Shown: positions 1 through 13,000 of the stretch, in pieces
How the letters are laid out: the number at the start of each line of letters is the position of its first letter
Position numbering within the stretch: the first letter of the stretch is position 1
Origin: Kuschelorhynchus macadamiae
Lineage: Eukaryota; Arthropoda; Insecta; Coleoptera; Curculionidae
Length of the DNA: 64,000 nucleotides
Assembly (NCBI GenBank): GCA_030620095.1
Contig: JAUTXW010001306.1
Location: 2,863,001 to 2,927,000 of the forward strand
Direction of reading: 5' to 3'
The notes under the pieces: model-generated
Database searches by the model: none
Told to the model about the DNA's origin: nothing
Seen by the model: the letters and a program-made list of their open reading frames with translations, nothing else
Made by a program: the position numbers and the translations under genes

Positions 1-740
1 GCTCAGATTATGCTTATATTAATTTTTTGTTTAATTACATGCCACCTATTTATATGAATAGGAAATTAGCAATAAAAACTTTTTAAAATAAAAATTATTA
101 ATAAATTTAACTTAAAATTTTTTTCTCATTTTTTTGTCGTATTTACCGTTTGTAAAATTATTTAATCTCTGTTTGCGTCTTCATTCTAATTTTTGCTCTT
201 TGATTTTTTCGATATTGTTGGTAACTATTTATAATTTATTAATTTCTTTTCATATTATTCTGCTGAAATTGATTTAATTATTTATTTAGGCTAATGTCAA
301 TAACTCTGCAGCAACATTAATCTTGCCATAAAAAGACAATCTAAAACCATATAATTTCAGAACAAATTTTTGATAAATAATGTTAAAATAAGCTATTGTT
401 TTCTACATAATAATAGAAAAGAAACTTCAGAAAAATAAATGTTATTATTAGATGTAGTATGATAAAATTGATTGTTTTTCCTATAGGGTTTAGATTACAT
501 TTTTTGTCTTAAGTCAAATGGCTTATTTTGAGATGTTCTTCCATCAACACCTTTCGAAATTCTAATATTATTCTGCACACACTATATCATTCTTGGAAAT
601 AGATTAATGTCAAAAAGCTGATTGTTTAAACTGACCAACAGTAAATATTTGTTGGCATATCAAGTTATACGACGAGATATAATTTCTTGATAACTGGGAT
701 TATTGAAAATAAATCAAAATTTAGCCAAACGATATTAACT
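1..740. other. AT-rich stretch without recognisable gene
   Basis: I see no coding exon, RNA gene or clear repeat here. The sequence is very AT-rich with short homopolymer runs. It ends where a reverse-transcriptase remnant begins. Confidence 0.5.
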
Positions 741-744
741 GGTG

Positions 745-1000
745 AAGTGTAGGATGATATTGCCCATGCCACTAAGACCCAATCATGTTTACTATCTCAC
801 AAATTATCTCGCAATGACCATACTATTCAAATGTATAATCAAATGCTGTTCCTTTAATCTAGTGTTTATCACTTTTCAGAAAGATCTTCGCTGGCAAGGT
901 CTCATCACCTCCGTTACCACAGCAGCCGCGAATAAATTGGGTTTTCTTTTCAGAGCTTGATAATGCTTTCCTTCTAACAACTTGTATACTCTTTACACAA
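745..1000 (+). pseudogene. Non-LTR retrotransposon reverse-transcriptase remnant
   Basis: Translation around 875-1000 gives DLRWQGLITSVTTAAANKLG followed by FLFRA, then a frame shift and NNLYTLYT. This pattern (DLRW..HIT....A..KLGFLFRAR..F....L.TLYKA) is the familiar segment after the catalytic core of Jockey/CR1-type non-LTR reverse transcriptases. Upstream, another frame reads ATKTQSCLLSHK, also typical of this region of the protein. At least one frameshift and an in-frame stop after FLFRA show it is dead. The catalytic YADD box is not present in this scrap. It is cut off on the right by a Z-family repeat at about 1007. The exact clade cannot be decided from so short a piece. Confidence 0.55.
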
Positions 1001-1006
1001 TTAGAA

Positions 1007-2010
1007 ATCAGTCCATTAATATTTTATTAAGCTTCCATTTTGTTCCGCCATCTTGAATTTGTACCAAAATTTTACCAGTTGATTCCTACATCACACTTAA
1101 TTCTTGTTCAAAATTTGAAATAAATTGGATGAGTAAATTTTTTGAATTTTTTTTTAACATTCCTCTAGGCTACCATTTTGTTTTGCCATATTGGATTTTT
1201 ATCAAAATATTACCAGTTTACCCATGTACGACACTTAATTTTTAACCAAAATTTGTCGATCGTTGTACCAATATTTTACCATTTTTGTTTACCATAATTG
1301 ACCTTTGGGCATAATTTAAAATAAAATCACTAAGCAGTTTTTACATGGACACATACCGCCATTTTATTACGTCATGTTGAATTCGTACAAGTTTATCCCA
1401 TTTTCACATTTAACTTTTGTGCAAAATTCAAAGTCAATTGAACGAGATTGTTTTATGTTGATTGTTTAAATATTTTATTTGACCGCCATTTTGAATTAGT
1501 AACACAATTTTACTAGTTGATCCTTATACCACAATTACTTATGGCAAACAATTTGAAATCAATCAGTTCAAGTATTCAGGTTGAATTTTTAAATAATTTA
1601 TTATACCACCATTTTGCTCTGCCATCTTGGATTTGTACCAAAATTTTACCAGTTGATTCCAACATCATACTTGAAGTTTGTGCAAAATTCGAGATAAATT
1701 AAATATCTTTTAATAATATTTTTTTTAACATTTCACTATATCACCATTTTGTTTTATAATACTAGATTTCTCCCAAAATGTTACCAGGTGATCCCCAAAT
1801 GACCGCTAATTTTTGACCAGAATTTGAACAGAATCGGGTAAGTAGTTTTTTTAGCTACGCCGCGAACAGACAGGCAGACAGGCCGACAGAATTGAGAAAA
1901 CATGTTTTTCTGCGTCTATGGGCCCTGAAACGTGAAGATCTGAAAAAATCTCGGAGGGTGATTTTTTCACGATTACAATTACTTCCCTCTTACAAGGGAA
2001 GTAAAAAACG
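1007..2010 (+). repeat. Z-family repeat copy, left-truncated
   Basis: The copy holds several ~140-bp monomers, each opening with a CCATTTTG-type core followed by GTACCAAAATTTTACCAG. It ends with the standard right end: CGCGAACAGACAGGCAGACA, AAACATGTTTTTC, GGAGGGTGATTTTTTCACG and the hairpin CTTCCCTCTTACAAGGGAAG at about 1982-2001. The left terminal module seen in other copies (TTAGGAATAGTGAAGTG) is missing. Confidence 0.75.
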
Positions 2011-2945
2011 AAAATAATTTGATGGCTGGTACAACGCATTGATGCAGTTTGTTTATTAACTCTTACTTTTTAATAAAAAATTGCATTACGTTAATAACAA
2101 CTTAAGAAGGAATTCACATCGATTTTATAATAGAAAATCAAAACGTACAGTTACTGGAAAAAATCCTGTCGTGGAATTTTTCCTAAAAAAAATATATGTA
2201 TAATTTTTTTTTTCGTTTTAATTTAAGATTATACGTGAATTAGATGACACTACGTAAAAAATAAATAATTCTAAGAGGTTTTATATTAATTTTATACTAT
2301 AGTCATATATTATTCCCATTGTTCCTGTTGTTTGACAGTTTTCTGCCATTTTTTCGCTTATTTATGAAAATATTATTATAATAGCAATATTTGTGAAAAA
2401 AGCAAAATATTGGCATCATGTGGAATGTGCGAGACTGACAAATGATGCAGTTTCCGGCAGGAGAAAGAGTATAGCTCATGGGTTTGTACAGTTTACCAGT
2501 GAAAAGGTTAGCGTCTACGACGTGGATCCATCGGGATATCAACAGGCGATAAGAACGGAAGTGTGATCTCAGATTTCGAAAACGAGTTGCAGCAGGATCT
2601 TTTAAGTAAGAAGAACGGTAAAAACTATAAAACTGCGGACCCGTCAAGGTGGACCAATAACTCCGAACAAAACCTTAAAAATTCTATTATGAAACTAAAC
2701 TACTAAACAAATGTAAATATTAAAAAAAAATGGAATTAATGGGAGAATCCGTGAATTTCAATAGCGGCTTAATAGCTCAACTTCGAGTTAGTATTATAAA
2801 AATCATGTAAGATAATGGGCAACTTAAAAAAGTGTTAAAAAACTACAAGAGGAGGTTTACAGGGTTACAGAAAAACGAATAGAAAACCAGGTGGAAGCCA
2901 GCAGGAAAAAAAACTATTATTATAAGATTAAATAGTCAATAGACA
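2011..2945. other. Unique AT-rich stretch, no supported gene
   Basis: The 114-codon minus-strand open frame at 2303-2647 shows no recognisable domain, and its composition does not resemble the two real genes here. Plus-strand translation around 2550-2640 gives a short acidic run (SDFENELQQDLLSKKN), which could be a decayed coding fragment but cannot be named. Confidence 0.4.
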
Positions 2946-3005
2946 AATGGGTATCTTCTTGCTGATTATCAATATATTTTGTTTGATAGCTTTTTCTTCA
3001 AAGAC

Positions 3006-3085
3006 GCCCGAGAAATTTGAGAAAAACCCTGCAATAAAAGTCAATGTATTCCTATCGACTCCACTATGTAATAGAGTGTTTTCCA

Positions 3086-3120
<35 letters not shown>

Positions 3121-3152
3121 CTTATGGCAGGTTTTTTTTCAAATTTCTCGAA
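3006..3152. repeat. Fold-back element enclosing a (CT)n microsatellite
   Basis: The left arm (about 3006-3035, CGAGAAATTTGAGAAAAACC) is complementary to the right arm (about 3125-3152, TTTTTTTTCAAATTTCTCG). Between them is an uninterrupted (CT)n run at about 3089-3117. This could be a small MITE or a chance-expanded microsatellite inside an old terminal inverted repeat pair. Confidence 0.55.
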
Positions 3153-3329
3153 TACCCTACATGAAACTCTTACGGCAACAGTTTGCGGGAGGATACTCTA
3201 ATCTAATAAAAAGAGATAGGTCCTCATTTAAACAACATTATTATATTTTAGCCTACTAAGTAGAGTCATTTTTTAGGTTCAATCTAAGGAAATGGAAATA
3301 TAAGAAGCATGTTATTTTTTTTTCAATTG

Positions 3330-3612
3330 TATATCACCCTAACAATTTGTTTTAACGTTCTTCCGCCATATTGAATTTTGACCAAAATATTACTAGGTCA
3401 TCTCCAAATAGCCCTTACCTTTTGGTCAAAAGTAGTATTTAAGCTATGGCGCGAACTGACAGACGAACAGACAAACCAACAGACGAACCGACGGAATTGA
3501 TAAAACATGTGTTTTGGCATCTAGGGGAGCTAAAACGTGAAGATTTGAAAACATTTCGAGAGTGATTTTTTTACGATTACAATACTTCCCTTTTACGAGG
3601 GAAGTAAAAACA
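3330..3612 (+). repeat. Z-family repeat copy, short
   Basis: One C-type monomer (TTCCGCCATATTGAATTTTG) is followed by the complete right end: GCGCGAACTGACAGACGAAC, AAACATGTGTTTTGGCATC, TAAAACGTGAAGATTTG and the hairpin CTTCCCTTTTACGAGGGAAG at about 3585-3604. All other monomers are missing. Confidence 0.75.
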
Positions 3613-6600
3613 TACAATTACTCAAACGAGACACCTACATTTAAAGATAAAATGTGTATTAATTTAATTCTATGTAACCGGTACAGCTTCATAAAGCTTA
3701 AAATTGCTTCTAAATTCAATCTCGTTTTACAATATTATATATTATTTTGAACACAGTAATTTTTCACACTAAATATAATGTTGAAAAATTAATTTTCCGT
3801 AACTCGTGGAATATGCATGTATGAGAAACAAACCTTATATTAAAAATTATATGCTGGGTTCCAACCACATATAAAATTTTGTAAAGTCGGCGCCTCTGTA
3901 AAGTCAAACCAAGAAATTCGTGTGATATTGTAAATTTCGTTTGTAAGTGTCTAACAACTAAATTACATCAATATATGCCAAGATAACCAAAAACTTAAAA
4001 AAAATATTAGTCATTCTAAATGAAATTATATTTAAGTGTTTTGAAGTTTTTCTAATTATGTAATGGCAGGTTTTAAAAAAATATAACTTTAAATTGTCGA
4101 GTTATTTAAAGTAAAGAAAAGATCCATCTTTATTGTCTATAGTCCGCAATAACATTATATTTTAAAAAGGAAAAATAGTTTTACAGTCAAATTTGCTGTT
4201 TTTGTCTGCTTATTTTCCGTAATTGAATTTACACACTATAAAAGGATATCGAAGCGAGTCTAAATGCTGATGCACTTAAGTCATTATGATATTTGCATCA
4301 AGATAGATCTATGTGGACCAGCGAGAGAAATCACACTAATCTAGTGAAAGAGCCGAATGTTCGGCCAAATTCAAAACATGGCGCTAAATTTTGAAAAACG
4401 CGTCATTGTTTAGTTAAAAAAACGTTTTTTAGGGAGAAAATTCTTTTAAAATGTGTGTAAATTTTATAGTAGAATATCGAAAAGTCTACAGTTTATTAAT
4501 AAACAAAAAGAAACACTTTTTTGAAGCAGAAAAACATCAAACAAAAAAAATTCGGCTTTCTAACAATCTTAACAATAAACAACACATTTATTCTGGACAT
4601 TTTATTCTTCGCTGGTTAAAAAGGCGTTGAAAAGTCGATGCGTTTTAAAGTTTCTGCGAGACTTTTCCAAATAATTAAATATTAAAATATAATAGTTAGA
4701 TGAGTTCTAGCAATTATCTTCTGTATGATTAAATAAAACATTTTTGGGCTTAAACCAAAAATTAATTTTAAAGTACTGTAAAAGTTGTTTAGTTAAAAAC
4801 AAAAATAATTTTAATTGTTAAGCTGCCTTCTCAATTCACTTCTTTAGCTACATTTTCAAAAAATTACGAAGATCCAAATTTTTTTTTCCTACATAACACT
4901 ATGGTTATCAAAAAGCTCTTATATCTATACTCTGAAAATCAAAACAAAAAACTCACAAACGTATCGTCATTTATTATGAGTCTTGAAAAAAAAATAAAAA
5001 ACAAGTTCCGTTTTTAAATTGAATACCTATAACACTGAATCTATTTGTACTATAAAAAAACTTATTTTTCACTTGAGAATTGTAAAATGATCTTTTCTGG
5101 AATTATTTTGCGATACAATAATAATTACCAGCAATCGGAATACTCTGAAGTTAGAAGAATATAAGAAGAAAAGTCTATAATCATATTCTTTTTATTTCAA
5201 ACTTTTAACATTTTAATATTTCCAAGATTAGTCTTTTACTCCTGTCAAAAACAAAATATCAAATTAATGCGTTATAATATGAATATTTCATTTTTTAACC
5301 CATGAAAAAATCGTTCTTATTATGTTCGATATTCAAATTACCAAACTGAAAAAATAAATAACGACAACCACTGTTGCCTTCAGTATTTGACATTGTGTTC
5401 TTTAAAAATGTATTTTTAAATTAATTATCATACAATAATAAAATTGTAATAAAAGCTTTAAGAAGCAAAAATTATGTCAGAATGTAGTGCAAAACTGCAT
5501 TAACTTAATAATTAAGTTATATACTGTAGGCAATTTTTTGATAAATTTAAATGAAACTAATCTATTTCAAGAAAGTCTGGCCGGCTAGAAAAGAAAACTG
5601 AACGACTGAATGAAATCATCAAAAGAATAAGATTTTTAACAATGCTGAAGCTGTATATGATATTAATACAAAGAAAATTGTTTAACACTCGTGAATTAAA
5701 AGAAAATATTAAAATACGACCTCAAGGAATGACCACTGAAAAAAGTTTATTACCAGAAAATATTAGCACGAAGGAACAAAATATTTTAAAGATGTTAAAA
5801 ACTGGGAACGAGATTCACAGACAAAAGCGAGATTTTTTTGCCGGATTTTTTTTTTGACGTGACTTAAAACCTGCTACAATAATATTATCCATTATAATGG
5901 ATACATGAGTTGCTCCTGATGTCAAGACAACATTCTTCTGTTTAAGTCATGGTTTCCTACGTAGGATTCACTTTAGGCAAGACGCAAAGTTACATTATAG
6001 AGATATGTTAACCATGTCTGACTTTATAATGTAACTGCTAAAGACATGTCAACTAACACGCTTCTTGAACTGAAACTAGTTAACGAATATTACACTTTCC
6101 AACATAATGGTGTACCTTTCTATAAATTTAGGTATATAAGCTGGTATTTAGCTATTTCAAATTTTATTAAACCAAGTCTTTGGCCGTCAAACAACTCTCC
6201 CTATTATTAAAGAATCTAGAATATTTTACATTTTTGATTAAAACAAAATTTTTTTAATATGACATATTGATAATTATAACTTATAATAACTTAAATCTAA
6301 TTACTAAACATTATTAATACTATGTATATCAGGAAAAAAGATCTAAATATTGATGAAATTTCAATTTTCAAGCAAACATATTTTTTCCTTAATTATAGAC
6401 AAAAATAGAGTTGTTATCAAATTAATTAAATATATTTGGATTTTTTTTTTCGTTTCTTTGTTCAAGGTTGATAATAATGCAAGACATGCTGGCTAATAGT
6501 TTTTTTTCGGTTTTCCAAAAATGCCTACTGAATGATCAATATCCGCAATTCTCTAAAAATATCACATAATATCCAGATTTCATTAAAATCGATCTAATGC

Positions 6601-6770
6601 CAAAAAAAAGGTGGCAAATAAATTTGACCCATCGTGAATTTTAGTTCAATTTCCCAACTGGAAGCAAATATGTAATTTTTTATTTTTTTCAGTAATGTAT
6701 CCTTGAAAGGCAACACCACTAAAATTGATTAACATAATGATGGGGAAACGTTATTAAACAAAAAAACATT
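3613..6770. other. AT-rich intergenic stretch with one small inverted repeat
   Basis: No gene is supported here. A perfect 12-bp inverted repeat (AGTTACATTATA at 5988-5999 with its complement at 6025-6036) could be a MITE core or a structured remnant. The 71-codon frame at 5642-5857 lies in a lysine-rich, AT-driven frame without known motifs and I do not accept it as a gene. Confidence 0.4.
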
Positions 6771-6783
6771 TGCAATAAAGTCC

Positions 6784-6789
6784 TTTATT
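6784..6789 (-). terminator. Candidate polyadenylation signal of gene A
   Basis: AATAAA on the minus strand lies about 290 nt downstream of the gene A stop codon. It sits in a small palindrome (CAATAAAG / CTTTATTG) that also puts AATAAA on the plus strand at 6774-6779. Confidence 0.5.
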
Positions 6790-7074
6790 GAACGCAGTTG
6801 CTCTCTTATAAATAATATGGTACAAATATACAATATGTATAATAAACCAGAGGCAGTACACAGGTCACACAGCAAAAAATCAGACAAGCCTTTACGGTAA
6901 AAAAATCGCGAAATAGGCTCTGGAAAGAAGATCCTTTTGATGATTTTTGTTCATTTGTTATACCACGAAGCCAACTAGAGAGTTTTATAAATTTCTTCAC
7001 CAGATCTTCTTTACAGACTATCTCAAGATTATTTATCAAAAGGCAGACTAAAAGTTAAAACATTTGTTGAGGAT

Positions 7075-10000
7075 TTAGTAATGTCCATATCCATGACCAT
7101 GAGCGAGGGTAGGTCCCCAAAGACCATCAGCGTGGATGGCTCCAGCAGGTCCAGAGATTGTGGCGGGTACGGTTGGTGGTCCAGCGACAGTAACACCATG
7201 GGCGCCAGCTCCAATTGCTCCTAAAAAAAATTATGTTACTATGCACTCTTTTTCCTTATTTCAAAATTGTTTGTATATTAAGCCACTTACAACAGATCTG
7301 AAGGCATATTTGTTAACGATAAGTTAAGAAACACAATTGGTTAGCCGATGACGCTATACTATTAAACGTTCTTGAACAAAGTCATTCATTAATCAATATG
7401 CTCTAGAAATAAAACAACAAATTCAATAAAAAATAAGCCTCAGAGAAGGTAATAGAATAAGTTGTCAGCTATAAGTATCCTGACTGGCAGCAGGACATGA
7501 AGATCAAGTACCGAATTACACAACCTTCTACGGAAATGAAATTCACTTTATGTAATTATCTCATTATCAGAAAATAACTATTAAAGTGATTTTATGATTA
7601 TGTGGAATGTAATATATTGTACGAATTGTTGCAGCACATCAAACAGGCCAAAATTATTGGACAGGGTGATCCAGGTTAAAGAGTTCTAGCTCTAGAATGG
7701 TAATTCGTGCTGAAATTTCTGATATAAAGATTGATCTATTGGTTAGTTGCCTTCGAGGAGATAAAGAGGAAGAAGAGAATATTGGGAGCAATGAATATGT
7801 AGAACAATTTATTAATATTGTTTTATAAGAAATATAGCTTTATTTTCACTTCAAAATATTTTAAGTTTAAAACACCAACATTTTAATTTTTCTTTGATCT
7901 GCAACTTATAGCCTATATTTTACATAATAATAAATAATTTCTTACCATATCCAGCTCCGAGCCCGAGTCCAAGTCCAAGTCCAACTCCATATGCTGGGCC
8001 GGCTACAGCTGGTCCTGAAATGTATTTTTATTTTTAGTCTAAATGTATAAGAAAACATATTAAAATATAAGTTTGACTGATTGAATAAATTTGCATGTTC
8101 TTTTAGGTTTTTAAAGTAAAATCCTTGGTAAGAATGGGTATTCAAAAATAAACCTTTTTATTTATTGCCTAGGTTAGTCATACTCCAGTATATATTTTTC
8201 TTTAATAGTTAGATTTGGGATTACGATAAACATATTAAAAATTCTACCATCTTCGATGAAAACGTGACCCTGTAAATATACAAATTAGGTACAAGAAGGC
8301 GATTTTTGTGAAATAACTCCTTTTCTCTTTGCCATACCATAAATACGGTGGTACTTAAATTGAAAGCTTATACAATTCTCTACAAAAAAAAATCTATACT
8401 CTTTTTATATAACGTCAGTACTATCGCCGTAGTAGCTTACTGATGCCCGTCGAGCACCTTTAAACCCATGCATAGCATACCTAGCAATATTCCAGTGAAT
8501 AAACTAATTAAAGACGCGCATCAGTCAAGTTGAAAAGGCTACGGCGATAGTGCTGGTGCTACGTAAAAGGTGTAAAAATGCTTTTTTTATAGCGAATTTT
8601 ATAATCTTTTATTTTCTATATCATCATAACGAGTTACTACGCAAAAATCAACTTGAAAGTACAGCTAAAAACTACAAATTACATAAATAGTAGCACGGTG
8701 TGGATAACTACAAAAAAACTTCGTTCCGGGCTTTTTTATACATATTTAGAGTAGTATTTATCTTAGAGTATATTTCAACTTTTGAAGCTTTAAATATGCC
8801 GACCTAAATTTCAACTTCCAATAATAATCCTATAATGACTAACCTAGCACAATAAAACCTCCTTACAATTCTCTCCAAACAGGATAATTTTACATTGCTT
8901 CTATGTCCCCTTAAAAATAAAATTAACCGAAAGGATTGAATACAAATTTAAATAACGATGCCAGAAACCCGTCAGGTTTTCGGGTAACTGAGTTAATAAA
9001 TGCGACATGTCGCAGCGTTGTCATCTCATTCATCTTAAGGGTTATTTCCCGATTTATCTTTAAGATACGTTAAGAACAAATTTGAGAATAGTTTTAATAA
9101 TATTTCGGTATTTATTAAAAAAACTAATTTTGATGGGACCTTTCAAATAAATATGGAAAATTTTCATTTCACGTACAGGATAGTGTACTTTAATAGGCGG
9201 CATCTCTGTGCTGGCTTTACGCCTACAAGAATTCATCTGATATTGGTTATTACAAGTGGGAAATATAAAAACAATACCGATATGATAAGAACTAATATAA
9301 CATATGTCTTGGTAGAGAGATGTAAAAAAATATCCAAAGATGGCGAAACCGGACAAAAATTTTGTCTGTGTTTTAAATACATATAAATTTATTCGTATCA
9401 AAAATGATAAAGCGAAGAGTCACAACGTTTGTACAAATGATTTGTTTTCATGGTATTACAACGATATGTTGAAAAATAGTAAATAATACAAATTTGAATA
9501 TTTTTTAATTTATTGGCTGTAGATCTAAAATTCAAATTGTCTTTTTTCTCTAGGTCTATATGTATAAATTCAATCTTTCGAAATATTGAGATAAGTCCAG
9601 ACGATGGCTTATTAACTATTTTTAACCCTAAAATTATAAACGCGAATGACCAAAATTTGAATTCCTCAGAAATGAGCTTTACATTGCAGTATTTTGTGAC
9701 ACACACTCTCATGTCTGAACTATTGACATTAAAGACATGCCACCTATGACTTCATAAATGTATGTTTGTTAAATTTTACTTACAATTAACCGTTTGAGCA
9801 GGAAAAATCAGACTTGCTGACGTGTGAAACATTTTTCCGTTTTTATTATTTTTTTTAGTTTCCTGGTCTTTGAATAAAATAATTTTTAAAATAGATATTA
9901 TATGTACTGTTCTGTGGAAAATTATCTATTGATGGACCTAAAATTCTCATTTAGGAGCAAATTATATTCTTCTTTACATAAACAAATGTCATCGTCGGTG

Positions 10001-13000
10001 AGATTTTAAATAATAACTGACAGGAAAAAAATCAGGAAAATTATTAAACTTTGGTTGAGAATTTTTCTTACCTACTACAGTAGCACCATGTGTAGAAGCT
10101 CCAATGACAGAGGCATGTCCAGCGGTAGGTCCAACAACAGCGGCGGCTCCAGCAGAAGGTCCAACAATGGAAGCGGCACCAGCGGTTGGTCCAACTACAG
10201 CAGCTCCGTGAGTGGATGGTCCTACTACAGCAGCAGGTCCGGCGACGGGGCCTACTACAGAAGCTCCATGAGTAGCTGGTCCTACTACGGAAACTCCATG
10301 AGTGGCTGGTCCTACTACGGAAACTCCATGAGCAGCTGGTCCTAAATTGAAACAGAAACAAATAAAAGATTGCTTGTGAAAAAGAACGGTAAATGAATTA
10401 TTCAAATTCAATGTTTTTTGCGGGTGGGGAATTCTATTCTCACGTTATTTTTTAACGTTGTGCGTTAAAAAACGTTAACGTTAAAAAAAACCTAAATGAA
10501 TATCTCGGGTCGTTTCTAATAGTTTTTTGTTTACTGCCTGTAACAAAAACAGCACTATTTTTGCTAAATTACATCTAATTTTAGGCAATATTATTGAAAT
10601 GTGTGAATCTATATTAGGTAATGACACATTTCTATTGTTAACATGCCTATAATTCATTTTAAGAAGGACTTTTTCACTTATACTGAGTGTCTCAAAACAG
10701 GGTTGGATAAGGACATATTATGTAAGTGGGTAATTAACCGACATTTCATTTCATGAAAGGTTTTACTTAAAAATACTGAAAAATGTCATCTGGGGTTCGG
10801 AATGTTCCAAGTTATATTCAATAATTTCCATTTCGTCGTCGTGGATTAATTATACGAAGTTTCTGAAATTGTGTCAAAAATTAATTCTTTTGGTCATTTG
10901 CCAAGGAAATATGAATATTATCATTAGTTTTTTTACTCTTTTCAGGAAAACAGATATAACTATCATATTATCTTTGTTACTTTCAATTTCTTTTGATTTT
11001 ATATGTTAACATTTTGTTGTTACTTTTAAATTTAATTTCCATTTTTGCTATCTTTAAAACATATAATATATAATAGAAGGTTTTAAGAAATATATAAACG
11101 CAAATAAATATATTTTTCTTAGAACTGCCTAGTACTTGATGAAGGTTTAAAAGCGACAACGATAATATGCTATTTACTTTCCTGAAAAGAACAGACGACC
11201 TATATTAATTTGAACATTTTATTATTTTTGCCAAAAAAATCCAATGTTTTTCAGAAAAATGACGCAATTTCTTTTACAAGGCAGTAAACAAACATCTACT
11301 AAAAACGACTCGTGATATTTGCTGATATGAATGAAGTTGTAGTAGATGCTTTGCTTACTTTTTTTGATAAAGATATATTCACTTAACAAACAAGAGGGGT
11401 TAGGTTTATAGCAAAAGCATTTGCTAGCTTTTATTCACATCACCCATAATCTTAAGCTTTTAAATATCAATACATCATAACAAGGAAAACCTTTCTATAA
11501 GAAAATGCACTTTGTTATAAATTTCATTATCATATTAGCCACCCTGTAAAACGCTAAAAATAATAATTTGATAAACGCATCCCCCATTCCTAGATTCCGA
11601 AAAGCGTATTCGAACTTAAATATGCTATCAATTAAACATTAGGTCCAATGTTTCAGAAGATATAAATGGAATAATAGGTCTTCTATTACCACAATGAGAG
11701 AAGATGTACTGACCTACAACAGATGCACCCAGGGCTACTGGGCCAGCAAGGGCAGCACCATATCCGCCAATGGCTGCACCATATCCACCATAACCAAGAC
11801 CATGTCCGTGTCCAAGGAGCAGACCACTAGGGTGTGCGCAAACGACAGAGAGGGCAGCAAGGGCGATGATCTGAAAGAGAAAATTAAATGGAATGAAGGC
11901 TAAATTATATGCAAGTATTTTTAGATCAGTACTGTTTTAATTTTACTTTAAAATATGAGCTTGAAATTTAACCAATGTTCTAATAAAAGTTTTAAAATTC
12001 TTTAATGTCATTTCACATACCTGCAAATATCAACATTTTTTTGCATTTAACTTACTAGTAGTCAATTTATGTTTTGAGACTGGAAAACCAAATTACTTAA
12101 TACATTAGATGAATTGAAGATTTGTTAATAGTTGTCTAATTTCATCATCTAAGTGAAAACTGAATCAATTTTTTGTTTGGCCATATATTTTTTATTTTCC
12201 TTAAATTATAAAAGAAAACAATTGGTAACTTCAATTATGTGGAATATTCCAAAATATTCCCAGTTTTATTACTTGGACATCTTAAAAAGCAAATGTAATT
12301 AAGATTTAATTTATTGTTAATAAAGCAATTTAAAAACAAAAGCAACAGTATAATTCCCTTTATTTAGACAGAAGCTGATATGGAAATTTAGAGTTGATTT
12401 ATTTACTTTACCTGCACAAGAGACTATAGTATAATGAAATATAATCAATGGAATTCCTCTTAGATCTCATATATAAAAAAATATCCTCAGTTCGTTTTTG
12501 ACAGCCGTGAGGGATACAAAAATTCTCAGAAAATAGAACACATCTAAGAAGAGATGGAAAACTCATTATAAAGCGGATATTTGAAACTTTCCAATAATAC
12601 CAAATGTAAATAGATATCATAATTTTCATATTTTTATTTGAGGTTGACCCTGAGATTTTCGAAAAATTTGGAAAAGTACTAAAAGGCAAGATGATCAAAG
12701 GTAACGGTTATTTACCTCATAAACAAACCGAGATGTTCATTGCAATGTTATTGTTTCAGGTCCTCTAAGGAAGAAATACTATATATACAAAGTGAAATAC
12801 AAAGACGTAGAGATATATAGTATATACGAAAAGACATTAATTGTTTTTTATATATTTTTTTTTAAAATAAAATGTAAGGTAATAAACTAGTAGTAAAACA
12901 CTAACTGCTATTTTGGAGATGTGTACTAATTTCATTATACATATTTTGAAGTAAAAATAAAATTTGATTGATGATGGCGTAAACTGTCACCAAAACGATG

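Noticed and set aside
2303..2647. 114-codon minus-strand open frame
   Set aside because: No domain, no splice or promoter context, and composition consistent with chance in AT-rich DNA.
3044..3259. Ser-Leu repeat protein over the (CT)n tract
   Set aside because: It is a translation of a microsatellite inside a fold-back, with no gene context.
9060..9749. Overlapping open frames of 77-113 codons on both strands
   Set aside because: They lie in gene A intron 3 and overlap one another on opposite strands. None shows a recognisable motif or codon pattern.
10055..10361. Alternative frames over gene A exon 3 (Ser/Gly-rich plus strand, Arg/Ser/Trp-rich minus strand)
   Set aside because: They are shadows of the 30-bp coding repeat. 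Only the GPATHGVSVV frame joins properly to the neighbouring exons.
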